This document shows, in pieces, positions 8,701 through 16,818 of a stretch of 64,000 nt of DNA. The notes under the pieces are model-generated. The model was not told the DNA's origin. It did no database searches and saw nothing but the letters and a program-made list of their open reading frames with translations. Numbering within the stretch: the stretch's first letter is position 1; each line of letters starts with the position of its first letter. This DNA comes from Pseudomonas fluorescens. GTDB taxonomy: Bacteria; Pseudomonadota; Gammaproteobacteria; Pseudomonadales; Pseudomonadaceae. A program made the translations under genes and the position numbers. The stretch is taken from NCBI RefSeq assembly GCF_001648775.1, contig NZ_LVEJ01000023.1, forward strand, positions 293,731 through 357,730, in the 5' to 3' direction.

Positions 8701-9267
8701 TTAATAATCGAAGAACACGGTCTCGGCGTCGGTGCCCTGCAAAATCACATTCCACTGGTAAACACCCGAGGCGTCCTTCTTCGCCAGCAACGTACTGCGG
8801 CGTTCAGCCGGGACGCATTCGAGCAACGGATCATCAACGTTGGCCGGCTCGCCCTCAAAGTAGATCCGCGTCAGCAAGTGCTTGACCAAGCCACGGGCGA
8901 ACACCAACACCACCAGATGTGGCGCCTGGGTCGAGCCCTTCAAGCCTTCAACCGTACCCGGCTTGATCGTGGTGAAACGAAACCGCCCTTCAGCATCCAC
9001 CGGCACCCTGCCAAAGCCTTCAAAATTCGGATCGAGCGGTTTGTCCTGCTCGTCTTCCGGGTGGTCATACTTGCCGGCAGCATTCGCTTGCCAGACTTCA
9101 AGCATGGCGTCGTTGACGACATCGCCATTGCCATCCACCACTTGCCCGGTGATCGCCACGCGCTCGCCGAGGGTTTGCTCGACGGTGAGGTCTTCGCGGT
9201 TCAGCCAGGTCAGGCCGATGTGGTAATACGGCCCGACGGTGTGGGACGTGGTCGCAGTCAGCGTCAT
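8701..9267 (-). CDS. pcaG: Protocatechuate 3,4-dioxygenase alpha subunit
   Basis: A 188-residue alpha chain of the intradiol ring-cleavage dioxygenase that turns protocatechuate into 3-carboxy-cis,cis-muconate. Characteristic parts are TVGPYYHIGL at the N-terminus, VWQANAAGKYDHPEDE in the middle, and HLLTRIYFEGEP near the C-terminal third. As expected for the alpha chain, the iron ligands lie in the beta subunit. The start is the ATG at 9267, one base after the pcaH stop; the ribosome site GGAG lies within the end of pcaH, so translation is coupled. The open frame extends 9 codons further upstream, inside pcaH. Confidence 0.96.
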   Translation of the reverse strand: MTLTATTSHTVGPYYHIGLTWLNREDLTVEQTLGERVAITGQVVDGNGDVVNDAMLEVWQANAAGKYDHPEDEQDKPLDPNFEGFGRVPVDAEGRFRFTTIKPGTVEGLKGSTQAPHLVVLVFARGLVKHLLTRIYFEGEPANVDDPLLECVPAERRSTLLAKKDASGVYQWNVILQGTDAETVFFDY

Positions 9268-9268
9268 C

Positions 9269-9973
9269 TTATTTCTCCATCGGCGTGGCTTCACGCCCGC
9301 GCAGCACGATGTCCCAGCGATAACCGAGGGCGTAGGACGGAATGGTTTTTTCCAGATCGAAACTGGCGATCAGGCGTTCCTTGGCCGAGGTGTCCGGCAC
9401 GCAGTTGTAGATCGGGTCGTACGCCAGCAGCGGATCGCCCGGGAAGTACATTTGCGTGACCAGACGGGTGAGGATGCTCGGCCCGAACAGCGAAAAGTGG
9501 ATATGCGCCGGGCGCCAGGCGTTGTGGTGGTTGCCCCACGGGTAGGCGCCGGGTTTGATGGTCTGGAACTGATACCAGCCGTCAGCATCGGTGACGGTGC
9601 GGCCGGTGCCGGTGAAGTTCGGGTCCAGCGGCGCGTCGTGCAGGTCGCGCTTGTGGTTGTAGCGGCCGGCGGCGTTGGCCTGCCAGATCTCCACGAGAAT
9701 CCCCGGCACCGGCAGACCGTTTTCATCGAGCACGCGACCGTGAATGATGATGCGTTCGCCCTGTGGCTCGCCCTCATGCTGGGCAGTCAGGTCGTTGTCG
9801 GTGTCGCCGACACGCTCGGCGCCGATGGTCGGCCCGGTGATTTCCGACAGCGAGTGCGGCAGAAACACCAACGGCTTCGACGGCGAGCGCAGGTTGGTGG
9901 ATTGATACGTCGGGTGCAGGTACTCAGGCTGAGTGCCTTCCTGCGGACGACGGTAACCAGGCTTGTCAGACAT
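9269..9973 (-). CDS. pcaH: Protocatechuate 3,4-dioxygenase beta subunit
   Basis: The 234-residue iron-binding chain of the dioxygenase. The four non-haem Fe(III) ligands of the family are visible: Tyr in AAGRYNHKRD (near residue 108), Tyr in KPGAYPWGNHHNAW (near 147), and two His in RPAHIHFSLFG (near 160 and 162). The N-terminal helix region PEYLHPTYQSTNLRSPSKPL is typical of beta chains. It pairs with PcaG, encoded immediately downstream, and follows pcaF after a 36-nt gap that has AAAGAGGAAAG as ribosome site. Confidence 0.97.
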   Translation of the reverse strand: MSDKPGYRRPQEGTQPEYLHPTYQSTNLRSPSKPLVFLPHSLSEITGPTIGAERVGDTDNDLTAQHEGEPQGERIIIHGRVLDENGLPVPGILVEIWQANAAGRYNHKRDLHDAPLDPNFTGTGRTVTDADGWYQFQTIKPGAYPWGNHHNAWRPAHIHFSLFGPSILTRLVTQMYFPGDPLLAYDPIYNCVPDTSAKERLIASFDLEKTIPSYALGYRWDIVLRGREATPMEK

Positions 9974-10009
9974 GTTGCTTTCCTCTGTTCTTTTTCGTCA
10001 CGGCTTGCG

Positions 10010-11212
10010 TCAGACGCGTTCGATGGCCAGGGCCAGACCTTGGCCGACACCGACGCACATGGTCGCCAGACCTTTCTTGCCACCGGTCTTTTCCAGCTGA
10101 TGCAGCGCGGTCAACACCAAACGCGCGCCGCTCATGCCCAGCGGGTGACCCAAGGCAATGGCGCCACCGTTCGGGTTGACCTGCGCGGCGTCATCCGCCA
10201 GGCCCAGTTCACGCAGCACCGCCAAACCCTGGCTGGCAAACGCTTCGTTGAGTTCGATCACGTCGAAATCGCTGACGGCTACGCCAAGGCGCTCGATCAA
10301 TTTGCGTACCGCCGGCACCGGGCCGATGCCCATCACCCGAGGTGCGACTCCGGCGCTGGCCATGCCGAGCACTTTGGCGCGGGCGGTCAGACCGTGTTTT
10401 TTCACCGCTTCGGCAGAAGCCAGAATCAGCGCGGCGGCACCGTCGTTGACGCCGGAGGCATTGCCGGCGGTGACGGTTTTGTCCGGGCCGTTGACCGGCT
10501 TCAATTTTGTCAGCGCTTCAATCGTGGTGTCGGCGCGCGGATGCTCGTCCTGGCTGACCACGGTTTCGCCCTTCTTGTGCGCGATCCGTACTTCGACGAT
10601 TTCTTCAGCGAAGTAGCCGGCAGCCTGCGCGGCGTCGGTGCGTTGCTGACTGCGCAGGGCAAACGCATCTTGGTCTTCGCGCGAGACTTTATAGTCGTCG
10701 GCAACGTTGTCAGCGGTCTGCGGCATCGCATCGACGCCATACTGCGCCTTCATCAACGGGTTGATGAAACGCCAGCCGATGGTGGTGTCTTCCAGTTTCA
10801 TGTTGCGCGAAAACGCCGCGTCAGCCTTGCCCATCACGAACGGCGCGCGCGACATCGACTCGACACCCCCGGCAATCGCCAGCTCCATCTCGCCGCTGGC
10901 AATCGCACGGAACGCGGTGCCGATCGCGTCCATGCCCGAAGCGCAAAGGCGATTGAGGGTCACACCCGGCACCGTCTCCGGCAGGCCGGCCAGCAACAGC
11001 GCCATGCGCGCGACGTTGCGGTTGTCTTCGCCGGCCTGGTTGGCGCAGCCGAGGAAGACTTCGTCGATGGCGTTCCAGTCCACGGAGGGATTGCGTTCCA
11101 TCAGGGCCTTGATCGGCACGGCGGCCAGGTCATCGGCGCGAACGGCGGACAGTCCGCCGCCAAAACGGCCGATCGGGGTGCGAATCGCGTCGCAGATATA
11201 AACGTCACGCAT
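10010..11212 (-). CDS. pcaF: 3-oxoadipyl-CoA thiolase
   Basis: A 400-residue thiolase that splits 3-oxoadipyl-CoA with CoA into succinyl-CoA and acetyl-CoA, the last step of the pathway. The catalytic residues are all present: Cys in LNRLCASGMDA (near residue 90), His in AIALGHPLGMSGARL (near 356) and Cys in MCVGVGQG (near 386). The gene overlaps the pcaJ stop. Two ATGs stand in tandem (11215 and 11212); the second has the better spacing to GGGAGAAG and gives the family-like start MRDVYICDAIRTPIG. Adding one Met would change nothing else. Confidence 0.96.
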   Translation of the reverse strand: MRDVYICDAIRTPIGRFGGGLSAVRADDLAAVPIKALMERNPSVDWNAIDEVFLGCANQAGEDNRNVARMALLLAGLPETVPGVTLNRLCASGMDAIGTAFRAIASGEMELAIAGGVESMSRAPFVMGKADAAFSRNMKLEDTTIGWRFINPLMKAQYGVDAMPQTADNVADDYKVSREDQDAFALRSQQRTDAAQAAGYFAEEIVEVRIAHKKGETVVSQDEHPRADTTIEALTKLKPVNGPDKTVTAGNASGVNDGAAALILASAEAVKKHGLTARAKVLGMASAGVAPRVMGIGPVPAVRKLIERLGVAVSDFDVIELNEAFASQGLAVLRELGLADDAAQVNPNGGAIALGHPLGMSGARLVLTALHQLEKTGGKKGLATMCVGVGQGLALAIERV

Positions 11213-11991
11213 CATGCTTCTCCCGGTGCCTGGCCGTGGGCGGCGGCGGTGCGCGCTTCGAGGTCGCGCAGTGCGGTCAGTTCGACGTCGGTCGGCTCCG
11301 CGGTGGTTTCGACGTTGTCAGCAAAACGAATCGCCCAACCGGTGGCCGCCACCACTTGCTCGCGGGTCACGCCCGGGTGCAGTGCGCTGACCACAAATTC
11401 ATGGGTGCCCGCTTCCGGTTCCATGATGCACAGGTCGGTGATGATCCCGACCGGCCCGGCGCCCGGCAGGCCCAGACGTTTGCGCGAATCGCCGCCCTCG
11501 CCGTGACCGACCGAGGTGATGAAATCGAGCTTGTCGACAAACGAGCGCGCCGACTGTTTAAGGATGATCAACACGCTTTTCGCCGAACCGGCAATCTCCG
11601 GCGCGCCACCGGCACCCGGCAGACGGACTTTCGGCGAGAAGTAATCGCCGACCACAGTGGTGTTGATGTTGCCGAAACGGTCGACCTGCGCGGCGCCGAG
11701 AAAACCGACGTCGATGCGCCCGCCCTGCAGCCAATAGCGAAAAATCTCACCGGTGGGTACCACGGTGTCAGCGGTTTCCGCCAGTTCGCCGTCACCGATG
11801 GACAGCGGCAGCACGCTCGGCTTGGCGCCAATCGGGCCCGATTCGTAGATCAGCACCACGTCGGGCGATGAGGTCAAGCGCGCGAGGTTGGCGGCTTTCG
11901 ACGGCAGGCCGATGCCGACGAAGCACACCGAGCCGTTCTTCAGGCGACGGGCCGCGGCGACGGTCATCATTTCATTGGTGGTGTAAGTCAT
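11212..11991 (-). CDS. pcaJ: 3-oxoadipate CoA-transferase subunit B
   Basis: The 259-residue beta subunit that, with PcaI, moves CoA from succinyl-CoA to 3-oxoadipate. The catalytic Glu of family I CoA-transferases is in IYESGPIGAKPS near residue 51; KNGSVCFVGIGLPS near the start and GFLGAAQVDRFGNINTT in the middle are typical beta-subunit segments. Its ATG shares one base with the pcaI stop (TAATG), which implies coupled translation and equal subunit levels. The C-terminus carries an Ala/Glu-rich extra tail after the core. Confidence 0.96.
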   Translation of the reverse strand: MTYTTNEMMTVAAARRLKNGSVCFVGIGLPSKAANLARLTSSPDVVLIYESGPIGAKPSVLPLSIGDGELAETADTVVPTGEIFRYWLQGGRIDVGFLGAAQVDRFGNINTTVVGDYFSPKVRLPGAGGAPEIAGSAKSVLIILKQSARSFVDKLDFITSVGHGEGGDSRKRLGLPGAGPVGIITDLCIMEPEAGTHEFVVSALHPGVTREQVVAATGWAIRFADNVETTAEPTDVELTALRDLEARTAAAHGQAPGEA

Positions 11992-12848
11992 TACTTGGCC
12001 TCCGAAGCAGCGGCCAACTTGGCCTGGAACTCGCTGAAGTCAGCGCAGCCATGGATGTATTCGTTGATCCACGCGGTAAACGTCTGACGGTCGCGGGCGA
12101 TCGGATCCCACGCCTGATAGAAACGATTGTCGCGCTCGTTGTAACCATGGGCGTAGGACGGATGCGCGCCACCGGGCACGTGGCAGACCGCGCTCAAGGC
12201 CCAGGTCGGCAACACGCAGGAGTTCATCGGTGCGTTGAGGTTATCGACGATTTCTTCGACGGTGACGATGCAGCGCTTGGCGGCCAGTGCGGCTTCTTTC
12301 TGCACACCGAGGATGCCCCACAGCAGCACGTTGCCCTGGCGGTCGGCTTTCTGTGCGTGGATCACGGTGACGTCCGGACGCACCGACGGTACGGCCGCCA
12401 ACACTTCACCGGTGAACGGGCAGGTCACGGTTTTGATCAGCGGATTGACCTTCGGCAGGTCAGAACCGGCGTAGGCGCGCAGCACCGCGAACGGCAGGCC
12501 GGATGCGCCGGCGACGTAGGCATTGGCGAGGTCGGCGTGGCTGTGTTCTTCGATTTCCAGCGCGTGCGGCCACTGTTTCTCGACCGCGTCGCGCAGACGG
12601 TGCAGCGAACCCACGCCCGGGTTACCGCCCCAGGAGAAGATCAGTTTGCGTGCACAACCGGCACCGATCAGCTGGTCGTAGATCAGGTCGGGCGTCATCC
12701 GCACCAGCGTCAGATCTTTCTTGCCCTGACGAATGATTTCATGACCTGCGGCCGTAGGGATCAGGTGAGTGAAGCCTTCGAGCGCGACGGTGTCGCCGTC
12801 GTTGACGAATTGCTTCACCGCGTCGTGCAGCGAAAGGATCTCAGCCAT
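11991..12848 (-). CDS. pcaI: 3-oxoadipate CoA-transferase subunit A
   Basis: The 285-residue alpha subunit of the CoA-transferase. The sequence has the glycine-rich N-terminal region (DGDTVALEGFTHLIPTAAGHE) and the conserved ADRQGNVLLWG stretch. The start is the ATG at 12848 (MAEILSLHDAV) with GGGAG upstream; the frame is open 23 codons further without support. It is the first gene of the run pcaIJF-HG-TBDC, and the PcaR-like operator at 12950-12982 lies about 100 nt upstream. In P. putida pcaIJ and pcaHG lie apart from pcaRKFTBDC; here all are joined. Confidence 0.95.
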   Translation of the reverse strand: MAEILSLHDAVKQFVNDGDTVALEGFTHLIPTAAGHEIIRQGKKDLTLVRMTPDLIYDQLIGAGCARKLIFSWGGNPGVGSLHRLRDAVEKQWPHALEIEEHSHADLANAYVAGASGLPFAVLRAYAGSDLPKVNPLIKTVTCPFTGEVLAAVPSVRPDVTVIHAQKADRQGNVLLWGILGVQKEAALAAKRCIVTVEEIVDNLNAPMNSCVLPTWALSAVCHVPGGAHPSYAHGYNERDNRFYQAWDPIARDRQTFTAWINEYIHGCADFSEFQAKLAAASEAK

Positions 12849-12949
12849 GGAGCGGGCTCCCGTTTTTGTAATGAATCGCCAGTGATAAAAAGGCGCGAGG
12901 TTCAGCGCCGGAGTCACTGAAGATTAAGCCTGGGAAATGTGCCAAACAA

Positions 12950-12982
12950 TCCGATAATCGACTGAGTGTTCGTTTATCGAAC
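12950..12982 (-). promoter_or_regulatory. PcaR operator upstream of pcaI
   Basis: TCCGATAATCG (12950-12960) and CGTTTATCGAA (12971-12981) are inverted half-sites separated by exactly 10 nt. This is the same spacing as in the pcaK operator at 14724-14755. Each arm resembles the PcaR consensus GTTCGATAATCGCAC. PcaR with 3-oxoadipate activates pcaI in P. putida, so the same is expected here. Confidence 0.75.
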
Positions 12983-13013
12983 AGATTGTTATTTCCCTAA
13001 CAATCAAGATCAA

Positions 13014-13085
13014 AGGCTTCGCCAGCAAGGCCGCTCCCACATTTTGAAATGCATTCCAATGTGGGAGCGAGCTTGCTCGCGAAGG
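13014..13085. repeat. Inverted REP pair (REPIN-like) 5
   Basis: GCTTCGCCAGCAAGGCCGCTC (a diverged core) and an inverted canonical copy lie between the pcaI promoter and the end of pcaK. Confidence 0.82.
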
Positions 13086-13121
13086 GGCCAGAACATTCAA
13101 AGAAAATTCTGACAGTAGTAC

Positions 13122-14468
13122 TCAAGTCGCATCCGCATGGCTGACCATACCTTTGATCAGCACCGCCGTGGTGGCCAACGCCGCCGGAATCACCAACGCC
13201 GTCAGCACCTGCTCGAAATTCCAGCCAAGCCCCAGCAACGTCGCGCCCATCCACGCCCCGAGAATCGCGCCGAAGCGACCAATTCCCAACATCCACGACA
13301 CGCCGGTCGCCCGCCCCTGCGTCGGATAAAACCGCGCCGCCAGTGATGGCATCGCCGATTGCGCGCCGTTGACGCACATCCCCGCGACCAGTACCAAAGT
13401 CGCCAACAAGGTGATGTTGCCCAGGCTCTGCCCCACCGCGTAGGCAAACACCCCGGCCAGCAGGTAGAACGAGCCGATGACCTTGTGCGGATTGAAGCGA
13501 TCCATTGCCCACCCTACCGCGACCGCACTCAACACCCCGCCGAACTGGAACAACGCACCAATGAACGCGGCTTGTTCCATGCTCGCGCCACTGTCGCGCA
13601 TCAGCGTCGGCAGCCAACTGGTCAGCAGATAAACAATCACCAGGCCCATGAAATAAGTCAGCCAGAGCAGCAAAGTGCCGGTGCTGTAGGTGCCAGAGAA
13701 GATCACTGCGAACACATTGCGCGCCTTGACGGTTTTCTGTTCCGGCACGCTGAAGCTGGAGGCCTGAGCGACAGTGACCGGATCAATCGGCGCCAGAGTC
13801 TTGCGAATTTTGTCAGTGCCACGGTTACGCACGACCAGATAGCGCGCCGATTCCGGCAGCCAGAACAGCAGCACCACGGCGAGGATCAACGGCAGAATCC
13901 CGCCGATCATCAGCAGACTGTGCCAGCCGAACGCCGGAATCAGCTTGGCGGAAATAAACCCGCCGCCGGCCATGCCGAGGTTGAAACCGCAGAACATGCT
14001 GGTCACCAACAGCGATTTCTTGCGCTCCGGGGTGTATTCCGAGAGCAGCGTGGTGGCATTGGGCATCCCCGCGCCCAGACCCAGGCCAGTCAAGAATCGC
14101 AGTACCAGCAGTTGTTCAACGTTAGAGCTGTAGGCCGACGCCAGACTGAACGCACCGAACAAAACCACGGCGCCGACGAGGACGACTTTTCGCCCGAAGC
14201 GGTCAGCCAAAGGGCCGGAACCGAGTGCACCGAAAACCATGCCGATCAACGCGGCGCTCATCACCGGGCCAAGGCTGGCGCGGTCGATGCCCCAGTCCTG
14301 CGACAGCGCCGGGGCAATGAAACCCATCGCAGCGGTGTCGAGGCCATCGAGGAATACGATCAGGAAACACAGAATCACCACCCGCCACTGATAGCGCGAG
14401 ATCGGTTGGGCATTGATGAAGGTCTGCACGTCGAGGCATTGACCTACAGCGGACTGAGGCTGGTTCAT
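13122..14468 (-). CDS. pcaK: 4-hydroxybenzoate/protocatechuate transporter
   Basis: A 448-residue inner-membrane permease of the aromatic acid:H+ symporter branch of the MFS. It has the branch-specific helix 1 motif DGLDTAAMGFIAPAL (the Asp residues are needed for transport in P. putida PcaK), the loop motif GPLADRFGRKVV, and WLPESARYL at the end of the first half. The start is the ATG at 14468 (MNQPQSAVGQ); the frame is open 35 codons upstream without a good ribosome site, and GGAATAAAAATA before this ATG is weak. It lies downstream of pcaR on the same strand, with its own PcaR operator at 14724-14755. Confidence 0.95.
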   Translation of the reverse strand: MNQPQSAVGQCLDVQTFINAQPISRYQWRVVILCFLIVFLDGLDTAAMGFIAPALSQDWGIDRASLGPVMSAALIGMVFGALGSGPLADRFGRKVVLVGAVVLFGAFSLASAYSSNVEQLLVLRFLTGLGLGAGMPNATTLLSEYTPERKKSLLVTSMFCGFNLGMAGGGFISAKLIPAFGWHSLLMIGGILPLILAVVLLFWLPESARYLVVRNRGTDKIRKTLAPIDPVTVAQASSFSVPEQKTVKARNVFAVIFSGTYSTGTLLLWLTYFMGLVIVYLLTSWLPTLMRDSGASMEQAAFIGALFQFGGVLSAVAVGWAMDRFNPHKVIGSFYLLAGVFAYAVGQSLGNITLLATLVLVAGMCVNGAQSAMPSLAARFYPTQGRATGVSWMLGIGRFGAILGAWMGATLLGLGWNFEQVLTALVIPAALATTAVLIKGMVSHADAT

Positions 14469-14723
14469 TATTTTTATTCCACGCAAAAAACGCAGTCGAA
14501 CGGCGACCGGCCACAGCGCGGCACGGTCACAAGAATAGAAGGTCTGGATCAGGCGTTGCGGTGAACCCGGCAACAGGGGATGGGGCTGAGACAGTCGGGG
14601 AGCGTGCGCATGGTGAGTTGCCTCTTGTCATTATTATGGGAGTCAAACATCCGGCGGGCTCATTCACAATCTGCGCCGGATGACGCTGCCGCGACATTAA
14701 TGATCCGGGGGTTTTAGCGTCAA

Positions 14724-14755
14724 TTCGATAAACGCAACACTGTGCGTTTATCGAA
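14724..14755 (-). promoter_or_regulatory. PcaR operator upstream of pcaK
   Basis: TTCGATAAACGCA and TGCGTTTATCGAA form a perfect 13-bp inverted repeat with a 6-nt centre, lying between the pcaR stop and pcaK. Because it sits only 9 bases from the end of pcaR, it is also palindromic enough to fold in the pcaR transcript. The match to the PcaR consensus and the shared geometry with the pcaI operator make PcaR binding likely. Confidence 0.8.
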
Positions 14756-14763
14756 CAGCTTCA

Positions 14764-15606
14764 TCAGGCGAACAGTTGCGCACTGAGGTCGCGGCTGGCG
14801 CTGAGCAGGCCCGGCAGGAAGCGCTGCTCAAGCTCGGTGCGGCTGACACGACCGGCGTGGGTGCTGACGTTGAGCGCCGCGACCACTTGGCCCGAGGCGT
14901 CATAGACCGGCACGGCAATCGAGCGCAGGCCCTGTTCCAGTTCCTGATCGACAATGCACCAGCCCTGCTGCCGCACTTCTTGCAGGCATTCGAGCAACGC
15001 CTCGGGGGTGTGAATCGTGCGGCTGGTCTTGGCCACCAGTTCCGCGTGGTCGAGGTATTCACCCAGCGACGTATCGTCGAGCGCCGCCAGCAGGATGCGC
15101 CCCATCGACGTGCAATAGGCCGGCAGGCGTCCGCCCACCGACAGGTCCACCGAAATCAACCGCTGTGTGGTCGCCGAGCGAGCGATATAGAGTATGTCGT
15201 CACCCTCGAGCGTGGCCATGTTGCAGGCTTCGTGCAGTTGCTCACTCATGCGGTCCAGGTAGGGCTGGGCGGAAACGGCCAGCGGCGTCGACGACAGATA
15301 AGCGTGGCCGAGGGTCAGCACTTTCGGCAGCAATGAATAGGTGCGGCCGTCGGTCGTGGCGTAGCCGAGTTTGATCAACGTGTGTAGGCAACGGCGCACG
15401 GCAGCGCGGGGAATTTCCGTGCGGTGGCTGATCTGCGCGATGGTCAGGTGCCGTTTGCGCTCCTGGAATGCCTGCACCACCGCCAGACCACGGGCCAGTG
15501 AGGTCATGAAATCCGGATCGCCGGTCAGCGCCTGAATCCGCTTGGCCGGCGAGGCGACGATAGGCGGCGCCACGGAGGTGAAGGAGTTGCGCATTTGATC
15601 GTTCAT
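14764..15606 (-). CDS. pcaR: IclR-family regulator of the pca regulon
   Basis: A 280-residue IclR-family transcription factor. The N-terminal winged helix-turn-helix (about residues 35-95; HLTIAQISHRTEIPRAAVRR) binds DNA. The C-terminal effector domain contains the family segments LPAYCTSMGRILLAAL and IAVPVYDASGQVVAALNVS. In P. putida PcaR senses 3-oxoadipate and activates pca genes. The start ATG at 15606 has AAAAGGACAATAA upstream; an in-frame ATG four codons later is possible. Two PcaR-like boxes lie 80-120 nt upstream at 15689-15722, which suggests autoregulation. Confidence 0.95.
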   Translation of the reverse strand: MNDQMRNSFTSVAPPIVASPAKRIQALTGDPDFMTSLARGLAVVQAFQERKRHLTIAQISHRTEIPRAAVRRCLHTLIKLGYATTDGRTYSLLPKVLTLGHAYLSSTPLAVSAQPYLDRMSEQLHEACNMATLEGDDILYIARSATTQRLISVDLSVGGRLPAYCTSMGRILLAALDDTSLGEYLDHAELVAKTSRTIHTPEALLECLQEVRQQGWCIVDQELEQGLRSIAVPVYDASGQVVAALNVSTHAGRVSRTELEQRFLPGLLSASRDLSAQLFA

Positions 15607-15688
15607 TTATTGTCCTTTTATCCGGCACGGATCAACGGCTATACAAACGGCTCGCGGGCAGATGCACAAGCATCCTGCCAGCAACATT

Positions 15689-15722
15689 GGGCGATTATCG
15701 AACGCTCGACCGATTATCGCAA
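15689..15722 (-). promoter_or_regulatory. Two PcaR-like boxes upstream of pcaR
   Basis: CGATTATCGAAC (from 15692) and CGATTATCGCAA (from 15711) occur as direct repeats with a 19-nt period. On the minus strand each reads close to the PcaR consensus (TTCGATAATCG, TGCGATAATCG). The arrangement differs from the inverted pairs before pcaI and pcaK, as might be expected for a negative autoregulatory site. Confidence 0.6.
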
Positions 15723-15936
15723 TTGCGTCGATGGTTGCCCTTTCCCTCCGTTGCAGACGCGCGTTCAACTTTGCAAGACGGTTTAGTTGATCGACTAAAT
15801 GGCGCCAAAAACACAACGCGACCAAGTAAACGTTTGCCTGCATTTGAACTACTCATGAAAGTTGCGAGTAACAAAACAATCACACATCCGGAACCGTTTT
15901 TAACTTGGCAAAGATAGTCATTCCTGAATCGACCGC

Positions 15937-15942
15937 TATAAT
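15937..15942 (+). promoter_or_regulatory. Candidate sigma-70 -10 element for a long leader before 16245
   Basis: A perfect TATAAT lies about 300 nt before the next plus-strand gene; the -35 region is poor (ATAGTC at 17-nt spacing). If used, the transcript would have a leader of roughly 290 nt containing the GACCGCGTTT..AAACGCTGCGGTC hairpin at 15954-15978. Apart from this and the PcaR boxes, I see no gene in 15607-16244. Confidence 0.4.
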
Positions 15943-16244
15943 GCGTTCAGTGGGACCGCGTTTTTAAACGCTGCGGTCGCCACCTGCTGACGCGATGTCC
16001 ATCGCCGACAGCCCGGCCAGCGCCTGATGCTCATCATTCATGCAACACCAGCGCTGGCTAAACAGGACCCTGAAGCTGCGTCAGTTTTAATCTGGTGCTG
16101 CAGCCGCCTGTAACACGGAAGTCTTGATCGCCCCGCCGATGTCGTCGATGCCTGTTCAGGCGTTGCGCTTGGGTCGGGTTCGTTCAATTGATTCGTTGCA
16201 GTGCGTTTCACCAGACATTTATCTCAACTCATACAGGTAGCACT

Positions 16245-16445
16245 GTGACGAAAGACGAACTGCGCGCGGAACTTGAGCGCCAGGAACAACGTTACAAGGA
16301 AGTTTACGGCGGGGAAGTCACCACCTACGCCGCGCAACCCGAACCGGAACGCAAGGCATGGCGCAAACGCCCTACCGTTCAGGATCAGGTCTTCAAGCAA
16401 GAAATCGAAAAGATCGAAAAGGAACTCAAAGCCGAAGAGCCGTGA
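16245..16445 (+). CDS. Small charged coiled protein of unknown function
   Basis: A 66-residue protein starting at GTG (TKDELRAELERQEQ), rich in Glu, Lys and Arg, with two helical charged stretches (residues 2-20 and 42-64) around a short linker that holds a Pro/Arg segment (PERKAWRKRPTVQDQ). It has no signal peptide or membrane segment. The GTG is chosen because the conserved-looking charged part begins there; an open frame runs back to 16188 with an unlike composition. AGGT 8 nt upstream is a weak ribosome site. I do not recognise a functional family. It stands alone before pit. Confidence 0.6.
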   Translation: MTKDELRAELERQEQRYKEVYGGEVTTYAAQPEPERKAWRKRPTVQDQVFKQEIEKIEKELKAEEP

Positions 16446-16776
16446 GCCACGGTTTTTGAAGCTTTCGAGGGTTCGCGTCCGCACCGGTTACAAGCGCGGT
16501 GTCAGGAGCAAGCCTTGCGCGCCCGCTACCCGCGGGCAGCGGCGATCCCCTGCTCAGCAGGCATCAGGGACGCTTCCTACACGTTTCACAGATATTTCAG
16601 ACAAGCGTTTGAGCCTTTGTCGCGGCCATAAAAATGGTCGCCAAAAAAGTATTTTTCTATACAAATCAAACAGTTGAAAAACCCTGCGTCACGCTTGGTT
16701 TTAATGCGCTGCAACAAATTAAATCGAAGAAGTGTGTAACCGATGAGCAGGTAGGGGATCGATTTCCAGTCTTTTC

Positions 16777-16785
16777 TGGCATAAT
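16777..16785 (+). promoter_or_regulatory. Extended -10 promoter candidate of the phosphate transporter gene
   Basis: TGGCATAAT fits an extended -10 element 33 nt before the pit start; no convincing -35 or Pho box is visible. The rest of the 16446-16818 gap holds nothing I can assign. Confidence 0.45.
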
Positions 16786-16818
16786 CGCGCCCCCTTACGA
16801 CCGGGTCAGAAAACCTTC

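Noticed and set aside
9239..11506. A 755-codon plus-strand open frame across pcaH, pcaF and pcaJ
   Set aside because: It is antisense to three certain genes and its composition (Arg, Gln, His-rich) is typical of a shadow frame.
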